Of a stretch of DNA of 51,312 nucleotides, positions 23,568 to 32,565 are shown in pieces (the stretch's first letter is position 1; each line of letters starts with the position of its first letter). The notes beneath the pieces are model-generated. The model was given only the letters and a program-made list of their open reading frames with translations. It was not told the DNA's origin and ran no database searches. A program made the position numbers and the translations under genes. The DNA comes from a virus, in IMG/VR virus record IMGVR_UViG_3300017724_000004, positions 1-51,312 of that record; one strand, 5' to 3'.

Positions 23568-25228
23568 TATTTATCATCTTTCTTCTTTTGTTTAGGATCT
23601 TTTGGATCTTTTTCAAGTTTGTCGGTATCCACACGTGGTTTCTTTTCTTCCTCGTCTGGTACAACTTTCACTTCAACTGGAGCAGGTTTAGGTGGATCAT
23701 ATTCCTCATCACCATCTTCGTCTGGCATAGTTTCGCCATCAGCTTCCTCTTGCTTCATTTGTTTCTTCATATCTTCCATCTCATCGTCAGATAGATTCAA
23801 TACATTTTTGAAGACCCACTCTTTAGAATAGAATTCACCAACATACTGTTGTGTCATATCTAGAGTTTGTAGTCTTTCTCTAACTAATTCTGCATTACGT
23901 AATTCCGCAAAATGGTTATCAGACACATAGTCCACAACCATTTCATTACGCCATGCTTCCCAATCCTCGTTGGTAATAGTTCCTTTAAGAACAAGTTGCT
24001 TACGTAAGATCTCAAGGAATAGTGCAGAGAACCTACGGCGCAATCTGTCGATAAACTTCTGGAACTTAAGTTCGTCACGGTTAATCTCTGTGGATCTACC
24101 TAGAAGTCCAGTTGCTTGCTCTTGCTCTAGTCTTGAACTAGGAACGTTTAAAGATCTATATAGACGCTTTTGGAAGTAAATGATGTCATCAATTTGACCT
24201 AAGTTCTCTCCACCTGGAAGTGTAGATATCTCCGTACCTCGTCCACCTTCACGCCTTGGTAGCCAGAAGTCTTCCAACATAGACATATGTTTACGGTCAT
24301 CTTTAAGCTTACCAGTGTTAGCATCATATACCAATTTGTTTCGATAACGAGTCATGATACCTTTCATGTACTCTTCGGACTTACCTTTAGGCATATTTCC
24401 TACATCAATGTAGAAGATCCTACGTTCTGGTGCACGTGCTAGACGATAGATAACCAAACTGTCTTCCATCATGCGCAATTGGTTAATTGGTTTTAGAGCT
24501 TTGTGTAAGTAAGATACTACTTTCTTACGGCTTTCATCCAATAGTCCTGATGTCACATAGCTGACACTATCTGGTGTTAGTTTAATTCCATTAACTGTTT
24601 CGCCGGGCTTCTCCTGATAGATGAAGTGTTCGTCAACCTTTTCAACGATCTTTGCACCTGTTAGTGGATCTTTCTTAGTTTTAACTTCCTTCACCTTACG
24701 GATCTTGGTAGCATCAATAGGACGGATCTCTTGAATACCTGCTTTTAAGTTTGATTCGTTTACGACTAAGTGATGATACATACGACCATCTACATAGAAA
24801 CGTCTGAATATATCATGTCCAAGATCGTTGAATTTGAGCATATTTAATACAGTATCAAATTCTAGTTGGATCTCTTTCTTAATCTTATCTGAAGCTTCAA
24901 CATCATCAAGAACAAGTTTGACTGATAGTCCTTTATCCTCAATGGTAACTGCTTCGTTTACAATATCTTCGATAGCCGCATCGACTTCGGGGTGCATAGC
25001 AACTCCACGATATTGTCTAATTAGTTCAATATTATCTTTAGATTCATCACCGTCTAGGTTTACATATTGACCGAAGTGAGAACCTGATGCAGTAACGTAT
25101 CCTGCTCCATCATCATCCGTTGGTGGTACAATGGAATCAAGTTGATTCTTAGCCGCCGCTTTACGTGCGCCAGCTCTACGAATCTCGAAGCCGAATAATT
25201 TAATGCCTTGATTACTGTTGTCTGCCAT
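23567..25228 (-). CDS. 20: Portal protein (T4 gp20)
   Basis: A 553-residue portal (T4: 524). Conserved gp20 segments: YRGVAMHPEVDAAIEDIVNEA, VVSYLHKALKPINQLRMMEDSLVIYRL, PERRIFYIDVGNMPK, and KFIDRLRRRFSALFLEILR. The C-terminus has a long acidic/lysine-rich tail (DEDGDEEYDPPKPAP...). Twelve copies form the DNA entry vertex. A late promoter lies 52 bp upstream. Confidence 0.98.
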   Translation of the reverse strand: MADNSNQGIKLFGFEIRRAGARKAAAKNQLDSIVPPTDDDGAGYVTASGSHFGQYVNLDGDESKDNIELIRQYRGVAMHPEVDAAIEDIVNEAVTIEDKGLSVKLVLDDVEASDKIKKEIQLEFDTVLNMLKFNDLGHDIFRRFYVDGRMYHHLVVNESNLKAGIQEIRPIDATKIRKVKEVKTKKDPLTGAKIVEKVDEHFIYQEKPGETVNGIKLTPDSVSYVTSGLLDESRKKVVSYLHKALKPINQLRMMEDSLVIYRLARAPERRIFYIDVGNMPKGKSEEYMKGIMTRYRNKLVYDANTGKLKDDRKHMSMLEDFWLPRREGGRGTEISTLPGGENLGQIDDIIYFQKRLYRSLNVPSSRLEQEQATGLLGRSTEINRDELKFQKFIDRLRRRFSALFLEILRKQLVLKGTITNEDWEAWRNEMVVDYVSDNHFAELRNAELVRERLQTLDMTQQYVGEFYSKEWVFKNVLNLSDDEMEDMKKQMKQEEADGETMPDEDGDEEYDPPKPAPVEVKVVPDEEEKKPRVDTDKLEKDPKDPKQKKKDDK

Positions 25229-25251
25229 AGTTTCTTTCCATTTAATAATAA

Positions 25252-25275
25252 GGTAGAGGAGAAATCCCCTCTACC
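25252..25275 (-). terminator. Hairpin in the gp19-gp20 gap, possible terminator or leader structure
   Basis: GGTAGAGG (25252-25259) pairs perfectly with CCTCTACC (25268-25275): an 8-bp stem with an 8-nt loop. On the minus strand it is followed by TTATTATTAAA, a weak T-tract. It lies between the gp20 late promoter and the gp20 start, so it may end tail transcripts or sit in the gp20 leader. Confidence 0.55.
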
Positions 25276-25279
25276 CCTT

Positions 25280-25287
25280 TATTTATA
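25280..25287 (-). promoter_or_regulatory. T4-type late promoter (TATAAATA) for gp20
   Basis: Exact TATAAATA on the minus strand in the 65-bp gap between gp19 and gp20, 52 bp upstream of the gp20 start. Confidence 0.8.
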
Positions 25288-25293
25288 ACGATA

Positions 25294-25821
25294 TTAAGTA
25301 GTCGTTGTACTTTCCCAATACTGAACTTGGAACTCAACTGGGAATTCTTCAATTGCCCCTGTTGTGTCGTAGTTCAGATCAATAGCACCAACATTGGTTG
25401 GGAAACAACCACGGAAAGTGTATGATTTGAGTACCGTTTCGTCACGATCTAATTGATCAACAATAAGATCAGACTGATAATCGGCTGGGTTAACGATACC
25501 AGTGTTAGTTGTGTGACCGTTAATACCGTTCATCCAACGTTCCATAGCATCACGAACTCCAAAGTCCGTATCGTTAATGATTGTTACAGTCCATGGTTCA
25601 AATGTTCTGTCTCCTGCAATCTGTAACTGTCTACCTCTGAATGATACAGGGATAGGAGCAATCACTGATGCAGGTAACTGAGCACCTTTACACATGAATG
25701 ATGTTTGTTCGACGTTGCCACCTGCGTAAGCTGGGAAGTTAACTGTTACCTTAAATAGGTTAGGTCTAGCTCCACCACCAGCGAGTTTGGCTTTAAAATC
25801 GTCTACTCCGAGAATAGCCAT
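25294..25821 (-). CDS. 19: Tail tube protein (T4 gp19)
   Basis: A 175-residue tail tube subunit (T4: 163), immediately downstream of the sheath gene as in T4. It has MAILGVDDFKAKL at the start, FMCKGAQLPASVIAPIPVSFRGR, AGDRTFEPWTVTIINDTDF, RDAMERWM, and the C-terminal FPVEFQVQYWE. It polymerises around the tape measure inside the sheath. Confidence 0.95.
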   Translation of the reverse strand: MAILGVDDFKAKLAGGGARPNLFKVTVNFPAYAGGNVEQTSFMCKGAQLPASVIAPIPVSFRGRQLQIAGDRTFEPWTVTIINDTDFGVRDAMERWMNGINGHTTNTGIVNPADYQSDLIVDQLDRDETVLKSYTFRGCFPTNVGAIDLNYDTTGAIEEFPVEFQVQYWESTTTT

Positions 25822-25844
25822 TTAAATGTTCCTTTCTACTCTAC

Positions 25845-27572
25845 TTATACAGTGCCGACAACTTCTTCAAACTCTACTCCACTGCGTACTGCAACAAAGT
25901 TAAGGGTGATGAAGTTGATGGAACGTGCTGGTTTGATGAAGACGTTAGCAATAAACTCATTGCGGTCAATAACTGACGAAGTGTTGTTTGTTTCGTCACA
26001 AACTACTTTGAAGTCTGTAATACCACGGCGACCTTTGATTTCTCTTAGGACTGGTTCTACGATGTTAACGAATTCTGCACGAGTGAACTCATCATTAAGT
26101 TCAAACATTACATTTTTAGCCGCTTCACCGATAGCTCTCTCTAGTGTGAGGAACAATCTGCGAACATTGATACGATCAAATGCTGATGGTCTATTTAAGT
26201 GAGTTTTATCACCAAAGAGTAGAACACCTTGACCTGGGATATTGCCAACAGGGTTAACGCCTGCTTTATACAATGTATCACGTTGTGCTTTAGTTGGGTT
26301 GTATACAGTAGATGTAACACCTAAGTATTGTCCACGTCTTCCACCAGCTGGTGAGATCCATGGTGCACCATTTGCGTCTGATGCTGACATAATGCCCGCT
26401 GTAGACGATGCGGCAGGGACACTAACATATTTGTCGTTATATTTGTCGTATACCTTTAACCAGTTACAATCAACAAATAATGTGCTGTCGAAAGTAAATG
26501 CGTTTGTTGTAGCTAAAACGTTTGTTGTAATTGTCGCTGGGTTATTGACACCAACAACATCGTTTCTAGCAGGACCTGCAACTACTACACAATCTTTACG
26601 TGCTTTTGCTGTTGCTACAAGATCATTAACAACTGTTACCTGATCTGCACTTGAGGTCATACCCGGAGCGATTAAGAAGTCAACTTCAACAGTATCTACA
26701 TCTTCATATAGATCGTATGCGCCTGTGATATCTCCTGCTGTATATCCACTTGATACTACACCACCTGTTAGGTTATATGTCTTAATAGCAGGTGCTGATA
26801 GGATGAAATCTTCTCCACTATCTGCGGCAGTACCTGCACCAACATCTGAGAATGCTGTTTCAAAGCCAGCCATCCAAACATAGTTTGAACCTGTGTTGAC
26901 AATATCTTTAACGTAGTTTGTTGATCCGTCTGCATTTTTAGCATCTAAAGCTAATGATACGAATGGATATGTTTCCAGTACTGCGCCTTTAGCACCAAAA
27001 TTACCAAGAGTATCGATAACTGCAACGTGTACTTCGTCATTTGTTGCATTCTTAGATGTGGCGTGTGCTGATGTTCCCGGCTGTCCATCGAAGTTAGGTT
27101 TATAAGCCCAATTAGTAAATGATGATGTATGAGCAGGACATACTTGAATTTGAAGGGTATTACCTAGATCTCCTGGGTATCTACCGATAAATGTGTGACC
27201 GTCTGAGTCACGTGCAGAGATTTGGGTATCCCAATCGTCTGCGTTTTTGATTGTGGGATTGTCCGTAGTGGCGTTAACATTATCGTGTGCGTTTCTCGCA
27301 GTTGATGTGATTGCACGTGTTACGAATAGATCTGAGCTATAACGTAAATAGTATGCCGCCGTGTGGAAATCTCCACTAAAAGCATCATTAGGTGTTCCAA
27401 ATGTAGATGCGAGTTCTGTCTCATTAGAGACCCTTACTCTTGCATCGACTGGACCCCAACGGAATGCGCCAACTACTGCACCAGTTGTAGACTGTACATT
27501 AGGCACTGTGCCTGACAGATCTACTTCTTTGATAACAATCGCTGGACTTTGGGATGGTGTTCCAATTGCCAT
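25845..27572 (-). CDS. 18: Contractile tail sheath protein (T4 gp18)
   Basis: A 575-residue sheath subunit (T4: 659). It starts with the conserved SPAIVIKEVDLSGTVPNVQSTTGA and the C-terminal core GQYLGVTSTVYNPTKAQRDTLYKAGVNPV, INVRRLFLTLERAIGEAAKNVMFE, and RSINFITLNFVAVRSGVEFEEV. The middle domain is variable. A late promoter lies 64 bp upstream. Confidence 0.97.
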   Translation of the reverse strand: MAIGTPSQSPAIVIKEVDLSGTVPNVQSTTGAVVGAFRWGPVDARVRVSNETELASTFGTPNDAFSGDFHTAAYYLRYSSDLFVTRAITSTARNAHDNVNATTDNPTIKNADDWDTQISARDSDGHTFIGRYPGDLGNTLQIQVCPAHTSSFTNWAYKPNFDGQPGTSAHATSKNATNDEVHVAVIDTLGNFGAKGAVLETYPFVSLALDAKNADGSTNYVKDIVNTGSNYVWMAGFETAFSDVGAGTAADSGEDFILSAPAIKTYNLTGGVVSSGYTAGDITGAYDLYEDVDTVEVDFLIAPGMTSSADQVTVVNDLVATAKARKDCVVVAGPARNDVVGVNNPATITTNVLATTNAFTFDSTLFVDCNWLKVYDKYNDKYVSVPAASSTAGIMSASDANGAPWISPAGGRRGQYLGVTSTVYNPTKAQRDTLYKAGVNPVGNIPGQGVLLFGDKTHLNRPSAFDRINVRRLFLTLERAIGEAAKNVMFELNDEFTRAEFVNIVEPVLREIKGRRGITDFKVVCDETNNTSSVIDRNEFIANVFIKPARSINFITLNFVAVRSGVEFEEVVGTV

Positions 27573-27635
27573 GGTTATTTTCCTTTTGAAATGATAAGTA
27601 ATACATAATGCGGTGGGATTTCAAGGTTACGCTGT

Positions 27636-27643
27636 TATTTATA
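27636..27643 (-). promoter_or_regulatory. T4-type late promoter (TATAAATA) for gp18-gp19
   Basis: Exact TATAAATA on the minus strand in the 87-bp gap between gp17 and gp18. Confidence 0.8.
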
Positions 27644-27659
27644 AGAAAACTATTCCTAG

Positions 27660-29252
27660 CTATTTCATATCCCACGTATCAGATATTGCCCATCCAAACT
27701 TAGCGGGATCAACAGGACTTGGCGTATCTACAACACCATCATCAATAAATCCAAATGGAAGTACATCATCTTCAATATCTTGCATTCTTTGTTTAAATAA
27801 CATGTCTTTTAGATTAATGTCTGTCATATCACCAAAGTATGCCGAAGATGCAAAATATCCAAACAATACAAGGTTCATCACAAGATCATCGTGATTACCA
27901 TTCGAAGCCTCAAATGAGTTACCTCTTGCTTCGAATGTAGATATTTCTATAATAGTCTGCTCATCCACAATGTCTAGTTTATGACTTTCGAGTATATCTT
28001 TGAAGCCAGAACAACCAATACGTTTGATCTTTCTGTTCATCTCAATACCCAAACCACTACTCTTTGTAGCACTTTCAACGTGCATGTTCTCATATTCTAT
28101 GTCTTGGTATAGACCCTGACATACCAAAGATCCCTGATCATTTGCTTCGATAACAACATATGCATTATTATATGCTGTTGCAAACTTCGCAATGATGTCT
28201 GGAAATAGAATAGGAGATATCCTATTGTTTCGATATACTGCTACTTGTTTAAAGGGAACTGTACTAATATCAATTATGGTAAACGTAGAGTAGTCTTGTC
28301 CACGACCTTTAGCCACATCTACCATCATAATATACTCATGTCCCTTTTCAGTTTCATCATATATTAGACAGTCGCCATTTACTCTGATGGGGTTCTTTGC
28401 TCTCAGTTTCATAAGAGTTTCAGCATCAATCAATGTATCGCCAGTACCAAAGAATGTATTACCATACTCTTGATCAAACTGTAATTGACTTGTGTTGTTT
28501 ATTGTTTCTAATTTCCAATCCTGATCTCGACCAGGAACATCCCACCAATCAACTCTAAATGGTACAAAGCTATTAGTCTTTTGCTGTGCGCCTTCCCATA
28601 TCTTATGGAATACGTTACCGATACCATTAGCTGTTGATGTAATAATAACCTTTGTGTCTTTACCAGACGATACAACAGGATATGTTGACGTATAGAATTG
28701 TGCATCATTCTCAACGAATGCAAACTCGTCCAAGAACAGAAGGTTAATAGATAACCCACGAATAGAGGATCCACTTGTTGCAGACGCAAGGATCTTAGAG
28801 TTATTAGAGAATTCAATAGAGCCTTTGTTAAGAGCCTTAGTTCCGGGCTGTAAGAAGAATGGAAGGTTCTCCAACATAAGCGTGACACGTGCTAACATCT
28901 CACGTGCAGTTGCACCTTTGTTAGCTAAAACTGCAATGTTCTTTTCTGAGTGGAAGATAGCATACCATAAGATATATGCAACGGAAGATATTGACTTACC
29001 ACTCTGCCGACAAGCTAATACAATAGAAAATCTACTATTGTTGAAATGGTCAAACATCTTCTCTTGATATGGATAAAGGTCAAAGTTAACCAATCCTCTA
29101 TCAAGGTGAATAACTTTACAATATGTCTTAGCAAAGTATTTAGGATCATCCATACACTTCTTGTACTCAAGAATATCATCCTGAGACCATGGTTCTACCA
29201 CACCATCCTTTTTAACATTTTGGTTACCCAAATACGTTTTTGCGTTAATCAT
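27660..29252 (-). CDS. 17: Terminase large subunit (T4 gp17)
   Basis: A 530-residue packaging motor. ATPase domain: Walker A CRQSGKSI (81-88), Walker B LLFLDEFAFV, motif III STANG. Nuclease domain: MMVDVAKGRGQDYSTF, VVIEANDQGS and NGNHDDLVMNL with the metal-binding aspartates. It overlaps gp16 by 8 nt. Confidence 0.97.
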   Translation of the reverse strand: MINAKTYLGNQNVKKDGVVEPWSQDDILEYKKCMDDPKYFAKTYCKVIHLDRGLVNFDLYPYQEKMFDHFNNSRFSIVLACRQSGKSISSVAYILWYAIFHSEKNIAVLANKGATAREMLARVTLMLENLPFFLQPGTKALNKGSIEFSNNSKILASATSGSSIRGLSINLLFLDEFAFVENDAQFYTSTYPVVSSGKDTKVIITSTANGIGNVFHKIWEGAQQKTNSFVPFRVDWWDVPGRDQDWKLETINNTSQLQFDQEYGNTFFGTGDTLIDAETLMKLRAKNPIRVNGDCLIYDETEKGHEYIMMVDVAKGRGQDYSTFTIIDISTVPFKQVAVYRNNRISPILFPDIIAKFATAYNNAYVVIEANDQGSLVCQGLYQDIEYENMHVESATKSSGLGIEMNRKIKRIGCSGFKDILESHKLDIVDEQTIIEISTFEARGNSFEASNGNHDDLVMNLVLFGYFASSAYFGDMTDINLKDMLFKQRMQDIEDDVLPFGFIDDGVVDTPSPVDPAKFGWAISDTWDMK

Positions 29253-29601
29253 CTGGTGTAATATCGATCACATCATTGTTATTGCTATCGACATCCTGTA
29301 GCATTCTTTGTAGATCTGTTGTAGATCCTATAAAGACATTATTATTGGTTGTCCCACTTTCAATCTGTGGAACATCACTTTTATTGATATCTTTGTGTTT
29401 TTTGTTAAGATCCATAAGCTTGTCATTGACATCTGCAATGTTCTTAATCATACCAGACAAGACTTCGTATGCACGTGGATGCTCACTCTCTCGTGCAACT
29501 TCCATCATCATACTTAGGGCATCTTGGCCTTTTCCTATGAGATCGTAATACGTATCACGTGACTTGTCATAGTCACTCTTGATGTTCTCATCATCCGTCA
29601 T
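29245..29601 (-). CDS. 16: Terminase small subunit (T4 gp16)
   Basis: A 118-residue helical protein (T4: 164) directly upstream of gp17. The core, about residues 35-75, has ARESEHPRAYEVLSGMIKNI and DVNDKLMDLNKKHKDI, which match gp16. It forms a ring that recognises or regulates DNA for packaging. It overlaps gp15 by 11 nt. Confidence 0.9.
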   Translation of the reverse strand: MTDDENIKSDYDKSRDTYYDLIGKGQDALSMMMEVARESEHPRAYEVLSGMIKNIADVNDKLMDLNKKHKDINKSDVPQIESGTTNNNVFIGSTTDLQRMLQDVDSNNNDVIDITPDD

Positions 29602-30367
29602 CGCTCGTTATTTCCTCATAATTATAAAGCTGGGTAAAGCCATAGTCAGAATCATACTGTGGTATTATAGTTGGTGTAGTAGTTATCGTAGCATATTTAG
29701 TGCCTTTAGTAACTTCCAATTCAGCAATGGATTTAGTGATAACTTCACCATCGTCTATTGAACCTGTAAAGCTAGTTTTAACCTCAAAGTCCATCACATA
29801 CTGAACTGTTTGCCTTTGTTCTTGAGGACCTTCACCTTCTTGTACAAATGCAACAGACTGAAGTGTGATAGGAATATCCTCTTTTATATCTGGATAATCT
29901 TTATATGGCTTCATGGTCACAGTATATTGTGGTGAGAATGTTGGTATGATCTGTTCTACAATTTGTAATGCATCATCCTGATTATTTGCGTAGATACCAA
30001 GAGAAAATGTTACAATGTAAGGAACTGATTGTCTTACCTTTGCACGTTTCTTATTATCATCCACACCAGCTTGTCTTAATCTAGTATTAGTCTTAGATAA
30101 TTGTCGTGTAGAATCATATGCCAGTGATGTCATTTCAAAGGACATACGTGGAAGCTTCATGGCGACTGAGTCATCTTTACCAAACTCACCTACTTGTTGT
30201 AGCCTAAGAAGAAACTTAGATCTAGGGGAATATGCCAAAGGTACACGAACTGTGCTCAGAACCTTACCATTCTTATCAGTTCTCATTACATGTATCTTAG
30301 TAAAGAGTGAACCAAATATGGCAACTGTCTTCCGCAGTCTTTCGTGATAAAAGTAATCATTAAACAT
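29591..30367 (-). CDS. 15: Tail sheath terminator / tail completion protein (T4 gp15)
   Basis: A 258-residue protein (T4: 272). The conserved start MFNDYFYHERLRKTVAIFGSL and KVLSTVRVPLAYSPRSKFL match gp15. It caps tube and sheath and connects to the neck. It shares one base with the stop of the upstream gene (start 30367). Confidence 0.94.
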   Translation of the reverse strand: MFNDYFYHERLRKTVAIFGSLFTKIHVMRTDKNGKVLSTVRVPLAYSPRSKFLLRLQQVGEFGKDDSVAMKLPRMSFEMTSLAYDSTRQLSKTNTRLRQAGVDDNKKRAKVRQSVPYIVTFSLGIYANNQDDALQIVEQIIPTFSPQYTVTMKPYKDYPDIKEDIPITLQSVAFVQEGEGPQEQRQTVQYVMDFEVKTSFTGSIDDGEVITKSIAELEVTKGTKYATITTTPTIIPQYDSDYGFTQLYNYEEITSDDG

Positions 30368-31179
30368 TAGCTTGATAGTCCTGTGCTTTTAACAACTTCA
30401 CCAAATGGATTACCTTCAGAGAAGTCTAAGAAGTCTTCTATAGAGGTAGCAAAGTCTAAGTTCTGTTGATCTACAGTATCCTTTTGAGTAGAGCTAACAA
30501 TCTTAGCAGTAGCACCAGATGATTGTCCAGTAAGATACTTGCCAGTAGATGGTAATGCAAAAGATCCAAGGTTGTTTGCCGAACCAACATGAATGAGTGA
30601 TAAAATCTCACTACTATCATTATATTCTGCGACTTCGGCAGTCATTATTCCACCGTCCGATGCGCTGTCTTGGTTGACATATTCCCCAACAAGGAATGGT
30701 TGGAATAGTTGTGGATCTGATATTAAGATAGATGGTGGGGATGTATAGAAATCTCCACTGTCAACAATTGTTATTGAAGTAAGTTTACCACTAGCACTGT
30801 CTAGATTTGGATATCCAACGGCACTAAAGTCTGATGCTTCTTCAGAAGGTCCTAGAATTGTTACTGCTGGGGGTGTCATATACCCCTGTCCACTATCCGT
30901 TAGAGTAATTGCCGAAACTCTGTTATTCGTAACTATGGCTGTTGCTGTTGCAGTCGTACCAACACTACTTGCGATAGTAACAGTCGGTGTACTACCAGTT
31001 GCATAGTAAGATCCACCACTATCGATATTGACTTGACTGATAGATCCGCCGCTTAAAATAGCAGTTGCTCTTGCAGGTTTCTTTGCAGTTGTAGGTGCGC
31101 TAAAAGTTATAGTTGGGATAGTTGTATATAAATCTCCACTATCTGTAAGAGTGATTGATGAGATACCTTGTAATGACAT
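30367..31179 (-). CDS. Neck-region protein with Gly-Tyr beta repeats (between gp14 and gp15)
   Basis: A 270-residue protein with four imperfect repeats of the form S-I-T-L-x-D-S-G-x-x-Y-x-x-x-P-x-x-x-I (for example AITLTDSGQGYMTPPAVTI and ITIVDSGDFYTSPPSILI). The C-terminus ends in a short helix-rich part (ATSIEDFLDFSEGNPFGEV). T4 has no gene here. Similar D-S-G-x-G-Y repeats occur in marine T4-like structural proteins. The ATG shares one base with the gp14 stop (TAATG), so it may be a split-off C-terminal part of a longer gp14-type protein. Likely virion component. Confidence 0.75.
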   Translation of the reverse strand: MSLQGISSITLTDSGDLYTTIPTITFSAPTTAKKPARATAILSGGSISQVNIDSGGSYYATGSTPTVTIASSVGTTATATAIVTNNRVSAITLTDSGQGYMTPPAVTILGPSEEASDFSAVGYPNLDSASGKLTSITIVDSGDFYTSPPSILISDPQLFQPFLVGEYVNQDSASDGGIMTAEVAEYNDSSEILSLIHVGSANNLGSFALPSTGKYLTGQSSGATAKIVSSTQKDTVDQQNLDFATSIEDFLDFSEGNPFGEVVKSTGLSS

Positions 31180-31772
31180 TATGTGATACTCGCTGTTGCT
31201 GTCGCAGTTCTACCACGGTTAACCTTAACATCATATCTGTAAGCATGATCAATTTCTATTTGATCAATATCTGTATTGCCTGTATCAATATCTTCGTCAT
31301 TGTATTCAAACAATTCACAACGTAGTTTGTATATTGGCAAGTTGTTTAGCTGATAGAATGGCTGTTCGTGCTCTACGTGCATAATTTGAAACAGTTTACC
31401 TGCGAAGGGAGTAAAGATAAGATCCCCCTCTACTGGTCTTTCACTTTTGATCTCGTTATCGAACTTACGTACTGTCTGGTTCCAACGTCTTTTTGCTAAC
31501 ACAAGGGTAACACTATCTCGTATCTCTACACCAAACTTACTAAAGAGATCTCCTTCACCATCAAATCCATCATTATTCTCAACATACATCTCAACTCTGT
31601 AACTAGAATTGAATGATGATACTGGATCTTCTTTGAACACCTCGTCAACATGAACTAGATCACGTGGCATGTAATACATGTCCTGACCATAGATCTGCAT
31701 TGCTTCGATAGTTAGATCTTCGTATAGAAGTTGTTCTGACTTATGACCATCTGAAAAGTATAAATTGCGCAT
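31179..31772 (-). CDS. 14: Neck protein (T4 gp14)
   Basis: A 197-residue protein matching T4 gp14: EQLLYEDLTIEAMQIYGQDMYYMPRD, VDEVFKEDPVSSFNSSYRVEMY and KFGVEIRDSVTLVLAKRRW. T4 gp14 has 256 residues; this one ends after RGRTATATASIT, just where the repeat protein begins. It joins with gp13 to complete the head and attach tails. Confidence 0.92.
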   Translation of the reverse strand: MRNLYFSDGHKSEQLLYEDLTIEAMQIYGQDMYYMPRDLVHVDEVFKEDPVSSFNSSYRVEMYVENNDGFDGEGDLFSKFGVEIRDSVTLVLAKRRWNQTVRKFDNEIKSERPVEGDLIFTPFAGKLFQIMHVEHEQPFYQLNNLPIYKLRCELFEYNDEDIDTGNTDIDQIEIDHAYRYDVKVNRGRTATATASIT

Positions 31773-31773
31773 A

Positions 31774-32526
31774 TTAACCTACAAAGAATTCTACTGGAAG
31801 TTCGTGCTCTAATCTTAGATCCTCTTCGAGTTTTAATACCTCTGCATTTGCGGCTTCTAGTATTGCCAGTCCATTCATTGTGACACCACCTGGTAACTGC
31901 ATACCCTCAAACTTACTGAGGTTCTGACCCCACTGTTGTTTGATTAGTGCTGTAGTATATGATTTCAACCATTTGTCATTATAGACTGACGTGTTTGTTG
32001 TTGGATCTACAAGCTGTGTGCCTTCTACAATAATGTACTGACCCGCTTTAATATCCTGACTTTCAAACTCTCCATGAATGTACAGTTTGTTTTCGTACTG
32101 AGAATAATTAACTTGTGGCATGCCATTCAAAGTCTGATCAATCATAGCAATGTGCTGTTGCATCATTGTGTAATAAGCCATGTCTCCCATGAACTTACCC
32201 ATAACCGCAAGATCGTTAAGTCTAAGTTGATATCCTAAAGAGAACATGCCACTGGAAGATTTACTACCATTTATTGGAAGTACTCTCTTTACAAATATGT
32301 AATCGGATGGGATAGGAATATACTTATTAGTGACATCATCTGCCGTAATAAGATGCTTTAGATAAACTGTCTTTGTCGCATCAGAATGGTACTCTTGCCA
32401 ATAGCCAAAAGCTTCATCTAATCGATCTTCTAGTTGATCCTCATCGACATTGATTTCGAGAACAGGCTCACCCAATCTGCGTTTTGCATAGTCAATTAAT
32501 GTCGATCTTGAATTTGGTTTAGCCAT
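31774..32526 (-). CDS. 13: Neck protein (T4 gp13)
   Basis: A 250-residue head-completion protein (T4: 309). It begins with the gp13 pattern LIDYAKRRLGEPVLEINVDEDQLEDRLDEAFGYWQEYH and has YIPIPSDYIFVKRVLPI. It is 1 nt from gp14. A late promoter lies 32 bp upstream, so gp13-gp15 can be transcribed separately from the enzyme genes upstream. Confidence 0.93.
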   Translation of the reverse strand: MAKPNSRSTLIDYAKRRLGEPVLEINVDEDQLEDRLDEAFGYWQEYHSDATKTVYLKHLITADDVTNKYIPIPSDYIFVKRVLPINGSKSSSGMFSLGYQLRLNDLAVMGKFMGDMAYYTMMQQHIAMIDQTLNGMPQVNYSQYENKLYIHGEFESQDIKAGQYIIVEGTQLVDPTTNTSVYNDKWLKSYTTALIKQQWGQNLSKFEGMQLPGGVTMNGLAILEAANAEVLKLEEDLRLEHELPVEFFVG

Positions 32527-32557
32527 AAATCTCGTCCCATGTGTAATCCGTTACTTC

Positions 32558-32565
32558 TATTTATA
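32558..32565 (-). promoter_or_regulatory. T4-type late promoter (TATAAATA) for gp13
   Basis: Exact TATAAATA on the minus strand in the 39-bp gap between the 644-residue glycosyltransferase-oxygenase gene and gp13. Confidence 0.75.
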
